From Cloeon dipterum (Eukaryota; Arthropoda; Insecta; Ephemeroptera; Baetidae): a DNA stretch of 64,000 nucleotides. The notes under the pieces are model-generated. The model was not told the origin of the DNA, did no database searches, and saw only the letters and a program-made list of their open reading frames with translations. Positions 42,600 through 56,206 of the stretch are shown one piece after another. Position 1 is the first letter of the stretch. Every line of letters begins with the position of its first letter. The stretch is taken from contig NC_088790.1 of the NCBI RefSeq assembly GCF_949628265.1, forward strand, positions 32,926,545 through 32,990,544. The letters are read 5' to 3'. The translations under genes and the position numbers were made by a program.

Positions 42600-44715
42600 T
42601 GGCGCTCTAACGCAGGTGGCATCTCTTTCTTCTCAATTTGGTCTGGAGCAGCACTTTCTCTGCTCGCCCTATTCGACTGATGGCCCAAAATCGTAATGCG
42701 AATGATGCAACGAACTCACTCCTTCCTCTCTGACTTTGACTTGACATAACACCGACGAGACCGCGCGCGCTAAATCGGCCGGCCGCGCGCGCAAACGAAA
42801 TTGAGAGCTAATAAAATGTGACGAAATTGGGCAAAGTCGCAGCCCGGCCCTGTCAACTTTCTCAGTCTTTTCAATCTCAGCGGGTAATCTGCTGTGCTGG
42901 ACCCAATTAACACGCGACAAGCCGCTCTTCTGGTCCACACTAGTTGCGAAATTCTAAATTCGAAACATAAAAAGTCAAAGAGAACCGAAAAGGGGAGAAA
43001 AAATACGAAATTTGATGACTATGTTATTTTAATTTACAAAATACAACAAAAATTTACAGGATGAAGATGAGCTGTCGGAGTTTTCCTTAAATTCTGTCTT
43101 TTCGTGTCCACCTGATTAAATAAAAAAAATAAATAAAACAGTTTATTAGGAATGTGAGGAAACTGGAAACTCCCCTTGAAAGAAAGTAATAAATTCACTG
43201 TTTTCATAAGCAAAAAATATTGTATTAGCAGTCAATCAATCAATTTACAATGTAATCGCGAATCAGAGCGATACGCGGTTATTAAATAATTATTTATTTG
43301 GGACGTGTGTAGCGTGTGTCGAACGGCGCTGGCGATGATTGTGTGGCAAGGTCCGGCACAGAATGAGCAAAATTAATCGAGGCGCAGGTGGAATTTGGAG
43401 GCAGAGAGTTGTCTCGTGTCTTCCGGGCATTTCGTGTTTCTAATTAATGAGCGGGCATTACGACACGCCGCTGGCCGGCCGCTGCACCCACATTATTTAT
43501 TATTACCCAGCCCGCGCGCGCGGCGGGTGAAAGGAAAACGCGAGCAAAGCGCAAGTGTGACAACTCGTGCCCACAATCATTCCCGCAGACTAAAACGCCG
43601 CATTTCTCTCAGCACGAAGAGAATAATATTGAAGGAAGAGCTGCTCCAATCTCATTTGTTCGTCAGATTGTTCTCACTTTGAGCAAACATTAAAAGACGC
43701 TTAATGGAAATTATTTGACGCAAATTTCAAAGTTATTAAAAACACTTGAGTAAAAAACATTAGTGTAAAAAATTATGCGAGTAATGTGTCAAAAAATAGA
43801 ATGAGGATTCGTTTCGGTGCAAAGAAATCGTGCTTACAAGAAAAAAGCAGCTAATTTGGCATGTGTGGGAGCGGCTTGAATAATTTCGCATGCACGAAAT
43901 CACGCTTGGGCCGAAATTGGCACAATTTTTCACACAAGCGGAAAGATTTGTGCGCGGTAAAGAGAGTGAAATGAAGCTTATAGCGTTGGCTCGGCATGAG
44001 CGCGATTATTATCACGACGAGGGCGAAAATCAGCATGCAAATTGTAATTGATAAAAGTCCAGCGGCCAATTTGTGCTGTGCAACGCCAATTAACTCTTTC
44101 ATATTTTCTCTCATTACATGCAAATTGTAAATTGTAACGCGCGCGCACATTGAGTTGCAATAAGCGATCCCATAACTTTTAATGCGTGCCAGCCAGCGAG
44201 TCAAGAGTAAAAAGAGCTTAGCCAACTGCACGCAGGAAATTGCATTTTCTGTGCTCCGAGCGGTAATTTCTATCATACGTCTCGTTGAGAAAGCCATTTT
44301 TTCACTTTGTCTATAAGGAAAAATTGGATGAAAGGAGAGAGGAAATATTAAGATATAGTTAGTAATCCAATTCTTTTATTTTTAAGAAGTTATCGAAATT
44401 ATAATTATCGACAGCGCACAATCATCTCTTAGGCATTTTGTTCAGAAGTAAATTTAAAAACAAATTCATTTACTTTTACGTCCTCGAAAAAATTTTAAAT
44501 TTTAAATTTAAGTTTTGAAGAAAAAATGTGCAAGAAATTGCCCAGAACATTTAATTGACCGCAAAAAATCATAAAGTATCTCCAAGATTAACCTTTTTAC
44601 AATCAAAACCTGACCGTGTTGATTAAAAGGAATGCAATTAAAAATTCGAAGGAAAAAGATGTGAAGTCGGTGCAGAGCTCTGCGTCTGCAGGCGATTCGT
44701 GAGTCGTGAGCTTGC

Positions 44716-44745
44716 AATGCAACGCAATGCAATGCAATGCAATGC
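44716..44745. repeat. AATGC pentanucleotide repeat
   Basis: About six AATGC/AACGC units in tandem. Confidence 0.85.
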
Positions 44746-45250
44746 GCACAAAAAGCGATCATTCGAATTGATGAATTCGAATTGCACCCTGCAAAAGGCA
44801 TTGGAAATTAAGTTAAAACTCGTCCGACTGCTTTAATAATGTATGAACTCGAAAAGGGCCGCGTTTTTTGTGCGTCTGCGGTGGCGCAACGCAAAGAGGG
44901 TCACCGCGCGATCGAAAAGCGGCGAGTCATGAATCACAAAGTGTTGCAAAGATCACTGGCAATTAATAAGAGCACAACAATGGTCAGCCGTTTTACATAT
45001 GCGAGCAGCTGTGTGTCTCTTTTCAATAATCACAATAATATCTGGGGGTGGCCGCCGGCGCCGCTCGCTCCAATATTTTCATATAAGTGTATACATGGAA
45101 AGCAGTTTCCAGACTGCATTTGGCTCTCGCTGCAACGCATTACGCAGAGGTGCACTGCACTTTGTAATGACAGCTATTATTCCCTCCGATTCCGATGGAA
45201 AGCGGCGACGCCGATTGCGAAACACCCTCTTGATCGCCATTTTTTATTTA

Positions 45251-45252
45251 TT

Positions 45253-45284
<32 letters not shown>

Positions 45285-45286
45285 TC
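45251..45286. repeat. (TTTC)9 microsatellite
   Basis: Nine tandem TTTC units. Shorter TTTC arrays recur at 60368-60384 and 60541-60564. Confidence 0.95.
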
Positions 45287-45510
45287 GTGAGCAAGACAAT
45301 GCAATTGAATCTCAACTCACCGCCTACGTCAACGATTGTTTCTTTATCTCTCATTTGTTACACTTTCCGACAAGTCACGTTAATCGCTTCTTACATTTCG
45401 CTCCAATGCCTTTTCACTTAGTTGGTGCTCGGGAAGGAAAAATAAACTGAAGATCATAGCGCCTCTTCGCTCCCCTCTTTATCATCGCAAAAATTCATTT
45501 TGGGCTTTAA

Positions 45511-45872
45511 AGACCGTCTCTGACGAGGTTTCTGTGCCCACCAATCGATTCCTGAGGGTCGAAATAGTCAGAAATGATGTTTTTTCCGTTAAAAAAGTGC
45601 AGCGCGACGTGCGAACTTTTTTTTCCCGCCAAAACAAATGAATGCGAGAAGTGCGCATGCGTCACAGCTGGTTTGAGCACTTGCAGAAAACACTTCTTTG
45701 TCAGATCCAGCCAGCTCTCACGCATGCGCACTTCTCACATTCAAATTGTTTTGGCGGGAAAAAAAGCAAATTGTTTTGGCGCTGTACTTTGTAACGGAAA
45801 AAATTTATATTTAACCTAATTCGACTCTCAAGAATCGATTGGTCGGCTCGGAATCTTCGTCAAAGACGGTCT
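45511..45872. repeat. AGACCGTCT-type foldback element with GCGCATGCG inner arms, intergenic copy
   Basis: 362 bp. Outer arms AGACCGTCTCTGACGAGGTT and inverse ending AAGACGGTCT; second arms CAATCGATTCCTGAGGGT; inner arms AATGCGAGAAGTGCGCATGC and inverse. The central loop is the reverse complement of the loop of 30023-30391, as expected if the palindromic element inserted in the opposite orientation. The right inner arm has a short duplication (AAATTGTTTTGGCG twice). Confidence 0.92.
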
Positions 45873-47639
45873 TCAATAAATTATTTCCGAGAACGAGGAA
45901 AAGCTGAAGACATTTGACTCAAAACTATTCTACGAGACGAATTTTCTCTATATTTAAAAAACCTGTTTATCTATAATTGCTCTCATGTTTCGTCAGAGTC
46001 TAGACAATTAGGAGAGATGAAAAAATTGTCAAGCTGGCTTACGGTATGATTTACGGCTGAAATGCTTGATAAATAATTCATCACGGCGTGCCGACTATTT
46101 ATTCTCGCCTACTCTTGATAAAACAAATAACATAAATAATGCAATTGCACGCATGAAATTCCATAAGCTGCGTGCGTTTTGTCACGCTCGCTCGCTTGTC
46201 CTAGGTTATGGAAATCGAGGATTGCAATGAGCCGAAAAAGCCGCTGCTAATTGGAGTGGCGCGCACGCACCAAACGCATTTTTCACGTAATTTGAAAAGC
46301 TGCTGACCGAGTAAAGTGAGAGAGAAATGAGCTTGTGCAATTTGCTCGGCGTTGCATACGCTTAATTCTGCAATTAAAGCCGCTTTTGTACAGAATGGCT
46401 GGCTTTGAATTCGCCCGCGAGCACCGCTGCCAATTAAAATAACCAGATGCTTGCGTTATCGCTGCGCCGACGAATTAATTGTGTAACTGCTGCCCTGCCG
46501 ATAGACGCACGCAGACACTCGCGCACCAAATCTTTTTATTTATTAATTGCCACCGAATTCCCACACCTTCAGAGGAAACATATCCGCGCGAAGCACTTTA
46601 AATTTTGTCGACTGTAAATGCGTTGTGGCGTGTGCTCAATACTACGAGCACTTTTTTTCCAAGTTGTAATCTTCTGACATGTATTTTTTTAATGTTTAAA
46701 CAAATAGATTTCAAAGTCTTATTCAAAGAAAATTACTAATTCATTTTGGAATAAAATTTTAATCGTATTTTAAAATTACACACTAAAATTTGTTTTTTTA
46801 TTTAACAAATTTTAAAAATGTTTTTGTTTTCTCCTTCTGCAGCTGTCATTTTTTTCTCTCCGGCAGCCGAGTTGCAATTTCTCGACGTCTCTCAAAGTGA
46901 TAAAAAAATAAATTGCAGGCTAACAATTAAGAAGAGTGTGCAATTAGCAAGTTAATTACGGACGAAAAAAGCAAAGAGCACACAGCTGACGCGTTTGTTT
47001 CGAAAAGCCGGGCAGCGCACGTGAATTTAATCTGTGTTGCAGAGTCATTTGACACGAAGTAGATTTATTCGATGGCCTACATCTCTATTTTCGCCTGCGC
47101 CGACAATGGAATAAGAAAACAAGCACAAGCGCGGCGGCTGATCGGCAGGCACCGATATTGTTCGACGGACAAAGCCGAATTTTCGGTAAAATAAGCCGCG
47201 GCGCACGATAACAATTGCGTCAATAGAGAGCGACCGCTCGTCCCAATGTGAATGGCAGGCAAACTGCTGTTGCGCACACAGCAGTAACAGCAGCAGCTGA
47301 GAGCTGAGAGCTGAGATGAGAGGCGAAGGCGTGAGAAATCCGGCTCTCGGATCGGCATCTTCGATACAACCTCCAATTCTTGGCGATATAATTTGTTCAC
47401 TTGACGAGCCACTGAGGTCGAGTGAAGCAATTGTTTCACCGCTCAGCCAGCAGCCAGCCGGATTTCATTTCTATTTGACACATTCATGTCAAAACAAATT
47501 TGTCCTCATTTTTCAAACGCAAATGAAAAATTGTCAACTCTTAAAGCTTACTCCTAGTTGAGCATTAATTCGTTAAGAATTGACAAATTCGAAAATATAT
47601 AATTCTCTATAATTAAAACAATTCGTATATCGCTTCCCA

Positions 47640-48170
47640 TTCTGCAACGGAAGAGCGGAAACCCGGTTGTTATGTCTCTCATTGCTGCTAAAGAGTTGGT
47701 CCATCGATTCAGCATCGCCGAAACACATAAAAATTTGATTTAAATGCAAATAAATACGCGCAAATCTCAGAAAGGAGCAAGAATTCTTTGCTAGAACAAT
47801 CCTCGACGCTGATTGGCTGCACGTAACGCGCAAGTCAACAGCTCCCGCGATTGCCTAGCATCCAGCTTACTTATTTGTTGTAAATTTGGCGGGAGCTGCT
47901 GACATGCGCGTACTTAAGCCTTTTCAGCCAATCAGCGTCCTGGATTTTTAAGCAAAGATTTCTGGCGGTTTTCTTTCATTTATTTGCGTGTTTTAATTCG
48001 CAATCAAATCAGTTTAAATAAATTAGTGTCTCTGCGAAGACAAATCGATAGACCAATTTTTTTTTAATTGCAAAAGAGACAAAACAGTCGGTTTTCGTTC
48101 ATCGGTATAGCAAACAGCAATTCATCATAGGCTTCTTTTAGTGGCAAAAAGGCATTTTGCTTACCTTTTT
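47640..48170. repeat. Foldback MITE, GACGCTGATTGG family, copy 4 (intergenic)
   Basis: Central arms 47799-47819 (ATCCTCGACGCTGATTGGCT...) and 47925-47945, with one mismatch; a second inner pair GCGGGAGCTG / CAGCTCCCGC. Flanks align with the trx intron copy (GCTGCTAAAGAGT on the left; AATCAAATCAGTTTAAAT and ATAGACCAA on the right). Confidence 0.82.
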
Positions 48171-51100
48171 AGAAATCTTTTTAAGATGAGTTGAAAGCAA
48201 AGATTTAAATTACGCTTTAAACATACAAAACGTTAAAAATCTAGTCGAGACTTGAGAACAGTATTCTGATTGGCTGGTTTGGCACCGGTCTATCCCCCCT
48301 CTATTTGAAGCAGCAAATCAGAGCGTCGCCTTTTATTTTTTGGCTTAAAGCTTGAGCCAGTTAATTGTATCTGGGAATTCAAACTTGCATCCCGAGACGC
48401 AGCCAGTCTTTTAATTAGAGGGAACAAAAAAAATGAAGTGATTTTAGGCGAGACTTGTAAGCTCGTGCAGTCCAATTAGCGCGGGCGCTGAGATCGCATC
48501 GAAAGAACGAACGCGGACGCCCACACGTCATCCAAATGCACGATAGCCAATATTATCTCGTTCGTTCGTTCAATTTTTTCTTTGCTCTGCGCGTATATGC
48601 ACATAATTAGGCCACCGAGTGTCTGTCTGTGGACTCTATTTCATAAACACACACACACGCAAGCCAGCACACCTGCCGCTGCTGCTAAGCTGGAGGAAAG
48701 TTTGCGCGCCGAATATTACATAAATCGATCGACGGCTATAGCCATTAAGTCTGACGAGAGGAAAAAAAGCTGAATGAACGAGATCAGCGGCGGCGGCGGC
48801 GGTGAAATTAAAATAATCGCGTCTCACCCGCCGGCGCTGCTTGCTATGGGAAAATTATATTTGCACTCTTTTATTGCGCCGCGCGCGGTGATAATAATAA
48901 GCTGATGAAAGAGTACAATATTTTTTTTAATTCATTCCGGACTTGCAGAACAGGCAACAAACCACACCACCTTGGCTCATTTTTCGGTCGTCCGACAAAC
49001 GGCTCTGTTTATTCTAATTATAACGAAGCTCGAAATTGCTTGTTCTCTTAACGAGAGTTGCAACTCACCGTCTATTCTCGCTCCTTATTTCTTGTTAAAA
49101 CACTCTACTGTTCTTGCTTAAATGGCTCCATTATTCGCTCTCACTTCTACTCGTGTGACAATTATTACGATTAAAATTAATTTAAAAACAGACATAAAAA
49201 TATTTATTTTCGGAGGGGCGTGAGATTTTGTTTGGCGAGGCGCAGAGCGCGGATATGTCACGCGCAAAAAGTGCGTCTTATTATCGCATCAAGTCGGTCA
49301 GTGTCGGCGGAGTGTCAGCAGGCCCGCCGCGACCGAAGAACTTTCACTTGGCCACAACGGCCGACATTGCAATTAAACAAATAATGAGATATCCGAATCA
49401 TGACGTCAGCCGAACCCATTCAAAACGATCGATTGTTGAATCATTGTGACGTGAGCCGAGCAAATCACAAATAATCCATCTCGCTCTCTTTCTTCTGCTC
49501 AGTTCAAATAAGAGACTTCAACGACCGGCTTTGTGTTTCCCGAAGGAGAATAAATGTTTGAACTGCTTAAAATAAGTAATGTAATCGAGAAACTTAGGTG
49601 CGGTTAAATATTCCACTTTTTTAGAGCTTATTAAAATATTTGAGGTGGACATTTGCGCCCAAAAAGAGCAATTTGGGAGTCGAATGTCGTCGATAATATC
49701 TCATTTCACGAAAGAGCAGCTTAAAAGTGAATTATTTTTCTTATATATAAAAATAGCAGAAGTTCAAGAACCTGTGCGTGACGAAAAAAATGGATCAGTT
49801 TACAAAGCACGACAGCTAGAATCGTTAGCAACCAAATCCAGTTTATGCTACAAGTCGCGGCGCATAAAAAGTCGACGATAAACGCTTTCAAACGACTATT
49901 CTTTCCTTTATTCGCCAATAAATTCAACTTGGACTCAGGTTAACACATTTGTAAAAGCGTCAACTATTTTAAAGTTGCATTTTCCAAACGCCTCGAGAAG
50001 CAATAATTCATTTATCGTTTTATTTTGTCACCTAGTTGTAAGCTTTACTAGAAAATAAGGAAACAATTGGTGGCAAAGTCAAAGTTAAATTTAAAACTGC
50101 ATCAAATTTTAGTTTACTCATATTTCATTTTAAAAAAATACAAATTTTGCTTTTTGAGAAATTAATTTTGGCTTAAATTTTGTGCCCTGCGAGGAGAAGC
50201 GAGAAATAATCAAGATTTCGGAAAGGATTTTGGGGAAAATGCAAAATGTCGGGTGCGGGTGGCTGGGGTGGATGGCGCAATAGTTGGACAAGCCAAGGCC
50301 ACGTTTGCCGCAGGTCCAGCTGATTGTGAGGCGGATGTCGAAATCCGAGCGTGTGTATGTGTCTGCCCTGAAATGTGAGCAAGGTCGCTCTAGCTGCCAG
50401 AGAAAAGAAAGTGCAGCCGCCGAGAAAATCGCGCGGCGCACCGAGCGCGAGCAGCTGGAATTCTCGGCCGGCGACGCAACCGCCGAAGAATCCGATCGCC
50501 GACCACCCACTCACCCACTCGCTCCCCGAACGAACAGAAAAACACGTCGGACGAAACATTGCGAAACTTGAACTTGCTCTCTCCCAGCAATGAGCAGAAA
50601 AGGATAATTAATTTGCCTTGATCGAGCGACCAGAATTAGCAGAATTAATTAAATGATGCGCGCTTTTATTGTCTTCTCTGCCGAGCTTTTACATAGTGTG
50701 AGTCAGTGAATGTTGCTGCAGTTGGAAATGGTTTCAAGATAGAAGAAATCACAACATTAACTGTTTCATTTAACTACCATGACTTTAAAACCTTAATCAA
50801 GTGATTTTTTGTTAACTTTATTTAAGTATTTTCCCTTTCATTACAATTCAAGGAGAACTCGAATATGATTGAAATGAAAACAGGTCAACTTTTGGCAGAG
50901 CCGCGTTAGTTGAGGCGCTGCTGGCGCCTCTCCCCTTTGAAAAGCAGCACCGGGAGCCGGGTTGCGATCTGTGTTGCTTTTCCCGCCGGTCAGAATTCAA
51001 AATGGCGTCGAAATAATGGCAGCCAATCCAGTCGGCCAATCAGAAGCGTCGAAAAAGAGGCGTGCCGACTTAATAATTTCGTTCCCGCGTATTTTGTTAC

Positions 51101-54100
51101 ATTTATCCATCAGCCTGATGTGTCATCTAACGGTCGATTCGCCAATTACTGGGCTAATCAGCTGTTAGTCAAGAAATAACAACAAAAATATTCATTGTGC
51201 TGAAGTTAATTTCATGATAAATTGTCCATGCCAATTTATTTCACGTTTTGAAACTATTCTACGAGACGCCATATCTGCGCGTCGCGTGAATCAAGCCCCC
51301 GGTGGGTGACAGCAGCCCCGAAATTAAATGTAGTCTTTTATCAAAACGATTCTGCATTCCGATCTTAAATGTATTTGAAAGTGATTCGTTCCCTTTTTAG
51401 TTATTTCCTTGTTTAAAATTTAAATAATTTTCGAAGGGAAATTGGAGTGATTGGACATAACGAGCGTCATCCAACGTTCCAGCGGCAAAAAATGATGATT
51501 GCAGGCGGTGATGGACGCGGCGAGTTAACGGATCTTGCGAGCCGGAAAATCAGAAACGAGCGGAGAGATGCGCGCACTCGATTCATATATCTGCTAATGA
51601 GAGAGAGAGAGAGAGACTTTCTTCTTGACCTCTCGGCGCGCGGCGCGCTCGGCTCAGCCGGTGACGAAGGTTCAACGGCAAATAATAATTTCTCACCCTT
51701 GGCACCGCGTGTGCGTAAATATAATTAATGCGGAAAAGAAATAAAAATAGAATCGAGGTTAGGGCGCAGAGGAAGAAAAGGAAACTGAACGGTGCATCTC
51801 GGGCCGCCGCAGGTGCTGGCCGCGTGCACGCCGGCCGATATTTCGCGCGGACAGAGAAAGGTGGGCTGCTGGCAGGTCGCTCTGCTCGGTGCTCAGGATG
51901 CGTCAGCAACACAGCACTCCTTTGTCGCGCAGGACAGGAATGCGGTGCGCGAGCTTCTTCTTTCCCTTCCCTTCAGCGCAGCCGAGATCGCGACGAAACG
52001 AATTAAATCCTTTCGCCGCACGCACAACTGGCCCAAAGATCGCAGAAATCTCGTCAGTGTCACGCATAATTACCAACACTCTTCCTTTCTACACATTTTT
52101 TAAGCTACGTGAAGATGCATTGCACACAAAAAAACAGTTAAATGTTTTAGGGTAATTGCGACCGCAGTTGAAAACGTCTGCAAAGTTTTTGTATTTTCCA
52201 GGTTGCTGTGAATGCAGCAGTTTGCTTTTCTTTTCTGCCATTCCGCGCACGTCTCGCGTTTATTTTTCATAACGAACAGCCGCAGAGCAACAACACGAGC
52301 AAAACAATGGAGGCGCGCGTGCATAATTAATCAAGCGAGCGATTTCTCTCTTTCCTCGCGTTGCGTAATGTGCGGCGCGCACTCCTTAAATTACAACCAA
52401 AGTTTGTGTGGTGCGTTATTTGCGACACCTGTCCTGCTCTCGCGCTCGCCGCCGATTTCGACCTGCGAACTCTGCTCCGGTTCGATTCGGAGAGAAGAGC
52501 AAGTCTCTCGCAACAATTTTATTGGCGAGCACGATTGGAAAGTTGAGCTTGCAATGCTGACCAGCTTGCTTTCTTTCTCTCTTTTTCGCTGCGCTTTATT
52601 TTATTGCTGACCATCAGGCAGGCATCGACCAAACATAATCAGCCCTGCTGTCACTCGGCAACAACAGCGGCATCGCGCGCACGTCCCACCCCTGCTTTTC
52701 CTCCTCCTCCTCCTCCTCTCCGCTCTCCGCGCGCGCGGTCATAATTTCATTTCATTCACACAATAAATGTCATTGTGGACAACTTTCAAGCATAATATTA
52801 TGAAAAAGGCATTCCTTTCAAGCCTACAATTTATCACATTCAGCTATTTGTGAACCGCACAGGCGATTTTTCCTGTTTCCTGTTGGCTGTGTTTGCAAGT
52901 TAAATTTTGAAGTAAAGAGAGGGCCAAACACTCACGGAAAATTTAAATTTGTTTCTAAAAGCAGCTAAGTAAATCACGATTTTTCATTCGCAGCCATTTT
53001 TCTCGCATTTTGAAAAGCAATCTGCAAATTGGAGGCTGATTTTTTTTAATATTGATGCGATTTACTTTGTGCTTTTTAATAAATATTGAGGAAGAGTCCT
53101 AGAAAAGTCATGAGAAGGAAATCTAATCGAGTCGAGTTGACAGTTTTGAAATAGCCTGGGGATGCGCGCGTTTGTGTGTATTATTCCGAGAAGCGGAGAA
53201 GAGCAGGCGAAATGGGAGCAGCGCGCAGCAAAAGAGGCTGCTTTGCATTTTATTTTGATTTCATACTTCTGGTTGCGTGCGTTTGCTTTCCGGGTGACCT
53301 AGTCGCTTCTCTCTCTCAATTGTAAAAATGCGAATCGTCGCTGTGCAGCTAATGACCTTCTTTTCTCATTACGCTGCTCATCGGCGCAATTAAATCGCGG
53401 CGCACTCACAATGAGCGCATGTCGTAAATCACATTCCGAGCGGAGAAAAATGAATTCCTCAATTCAGTCAGAAAACAAAGAAAATACGCGCGAGGTCAGA
53501 TCCAATTCCCTTTTTCTTCTAATTACAGCAGAACGTGGTTATCTGAATCTGAAAATTAATTTACGTCTCTGCAACAATGAACAATTGTCTCGAATGGCTC
53601 GCTTGCAGGGCGCGGTTTGGCGCCCATTTTTCGCCAATTGCTGCTCCTTTTGCCTTTCTAATGAACGCGTTGGCCAACATTGCAAACGAATATGTGCACT
53701 ACGCGATTGTGTGACAACTCTGGAAATCATATTAGCAATAAAAAGCCCTTTTCACAGCATCGGTCGCGCGCGCGAGCGCGAGGGAAAAACGATCTGCGCT
53801 TCGGAATCGAATGTTCGTCTCCGATCCTTCGGTTGAGTCACGCGTAAAAAGGATTGAATGGCACGCGTTACATTAAATAACGAATGCACTTTCGCTCACT
53901 TCCAATCAAACAATTAACACGAAAAATATTTTTATTTGGTAATCTCTCTGATTATAAAAATAGCCATTTCCCAAGGGTTTTTCCAAGAATTAGAAACGTA
54001 CGACAAATACTTGAAATGAACTCACTGTTGATGCCGTTAAATTCTTTTGGAGAGTTGCTTGACTTCTTCTCTTAAGAGAGCCGAGTTTGCAAATGAGGGG

Positions 54101-55860
54101 GAGGATAACAATTATATCAATAAAGATTTTACTGTCGACGACTGAGACTCACGCTTTTCCACTTAACCGCAATCTATTAGAATGCTAATTTTTATTGCCC
54201 GAGAGAATGAATTGAAGCTAGCTTATTAATGAGAAACAAATCGATCAAACCAGTTTGCGCTTTTTCACAGCAGGAATTTCAGGCAGAAAAAACTGACTGA
54301 TTTGCCACACAAGCTTTTGAGTGAGATCATCTCGAATGGAGGAAAAGGAAAAGTAGTTTCACTCTCCAAGCAGATGAACCAGCCTAAGAAATGCATTTAT
54401 TTATTTTTTGCAGCCGCGCTTGCTCGCTCGCGGTTCCGCTCTGTTAAATCGCTTTTCAAACGCACGATCCGAGTAAAGCATCGCGATCGGCACATTATGC
54501 AACTCGCCAGCGATGCACTCGTCCAATTACACAATTAATGTACCCGCCACTGTTCATGTACTTTTTGTCAAAGCAGGAAATTGTTTGTTTCATTTCAACT
54601 TCACCTGTTGCAAAATAAAAAAAACGAGTTGGGATGATTTTTCTAAATTTTATTGAGCCTTGCCACATTCTACTCTTTATTTAGTCCATTATATATTCAT
54701 TTAATTGAGAATCAAAGAAAATTGCTGTAAAATAAAGGGCGCCGAAAAAACGTGTCTCGCGTTGGAACTAGGACGTTCGGGCCCATAGAAAAATTAAGAA
54801 AACAATAAATCGATTTTTTACTTTTTACACAGCCCCGGAGGGCAGCTCAATTAACGCAGAATTTTACGAGAAACATTTTGAGCATTGGCAGAGCGCCGTG
54901 GGTGCGATAGAAATATTTTAAGTTGAAACCCGCAATTTTGAAATTTCGGCTCTCTGTTTTCGGGGGCCGAAGAGCATTTACCGCACACTGTCGTGACAGC
55001 CGCAGCTCGGAATTATTTTTAACAAGCGTTGTTATCTAGCATTCATGATATGCAGCGCGTGAATTTTCCGAAATGATCGTCAGACACGCAATTTTGTGCA
55101 TAGACGAAATTTATGGCCACGCGGCGAGGAGATTCGCGTATTCGCATTTTATGAGCTAATTGCTGCGTGGCAAATTTCAATTTACAACTTCATTTGTGTG
55201 CGATTTTTTTATTAGACGTTTCAAAACACGTCAATTACTGTCGAGAGAGATTCAAATATTAATTATTCCATTAGGCTGCGCGGCTAAATTATTGCCCGCG
55301 GTTCAAAGGGTGCGACACACATCTCTGCATCTGCACTCTCAATGCTAAATCATTTATTTCGCCTCTTGCCTCGCGAAATTTCTTCAACTTCACTAGCTTT
55401 GCACAATTCGCAGGAAAAAATATCAATTAAAAATTGTGGTGGGAAAAAAGTCGTGTTCTTCAAAGGTCTCTATCGAGCATTTCTAAAAAATTCAAAAATA
55501 TTTGTTTTAGTTATTTGATTTTTGTGAGAATACAAGTTATGGTATCTTCTTAATTGCATTCGCGTTTATTTTATTCGCTGTGTTAGCCTCGAGGTAGTTT
55601 TATTTTAATTTTTAACTGAAGACAAATAAATGTGACGTCCCAAAACCTTTTTCCAAAAATTAAATTCAGAATCCTACTTTTTCCATGAAGCCTATAAATC
55701 AATTTCAACAGTCATCTAATTTTATTTACTACATTAGAAACCAGGCGATTTTTCCAATTTAATTAAAATTAAAGCAATCGCGTTTCGTGATTAAACCCCA
55801 CTTTTGTCGCTGGGATTTTTGCACCTAGATTGGCTGCGCTCGAGAATTGAGTCGAAATTA

Positions 55861-56206
55861 CATAATTAAGTGATAATCGCGGGAGTGTTGGTTGACAATG
55901 TGAGCGAGCCCCACCAAAGAGCGAGCGATCAAGAGAGAGAAAGAGAGAGAGAAACCCCTCTCTTTGGTCTGCGAGCGAAACGAAAGCTGGCGCAGGCAAC
56001 TAATGTAAGTAGACCATCGACGGCAGTGCTCGAGCGTGCTTCAGTGGCTCCGAACGCGCAGCCAGCCAGCAACTCCGGTCGCACGCAGGCACACAGTGTC
56101 CGTGCGTGAGACAAAACAGACAGTGTCCACGTCCACGTCCACGTCAACGTCCACCCACGCAGCCCCCGACCGCCCACAGTCCAGACTGCAAACATGATCT
56201 TTAGGT
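55861..56206 (+). promoter_or_regulatory. Possible promoter and first exon of a downstream gene
   Basis: A GC-rich island containing GAGAGA runs (55933-55952) and a GTCCAC array (56125-56154) ends with CAAACATGATCTTTAG followed by the donor GTCAGT (56204-). The layout resembles a 5' UTR with a start codon (M-I-F-R...) just before the first intron. No second exon was found up to 64000. Strand and identity are inferred. Confidence 0.3.
56125..56154. repeat. (GTCCAC)5 short tandem repeat
   Basis: Five hexamers, one with a C-to-A change (GTCAAC). Confidence 0.9.

Larger units (their letters stand above)
42597..55860. other. Gene-poor region, no coding exon recognised
   Basis: Apart from the repeats listed, AT-rich sequence with scattered GC-richer patches (about 50300-50560, 50890-51070, 51470-51990). 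The patch near 50890-51070 has CCAAT boxes (CAGCCAATC, CGGCCAATC) and two ATGGC motifs, and could be regulatory. A CTC run lies at 52700-52719. Could be a long intron, a regulatory domain of the next gene, or both. Confidence 0.35.

Noticed and set aside
44839-45450. 203-codon plus-strand open frame
   Set aside because: It reads through a (TTTC)9 microsatellite and has no domain or conserved pattern.
52478-52498. tRNA T-arm-like hairpin (CTCCG GTTCGATT CGGAG)
   Set aside because: No D-arm, anticodon arm or matching acceptor stem could be found upstream or downstream.
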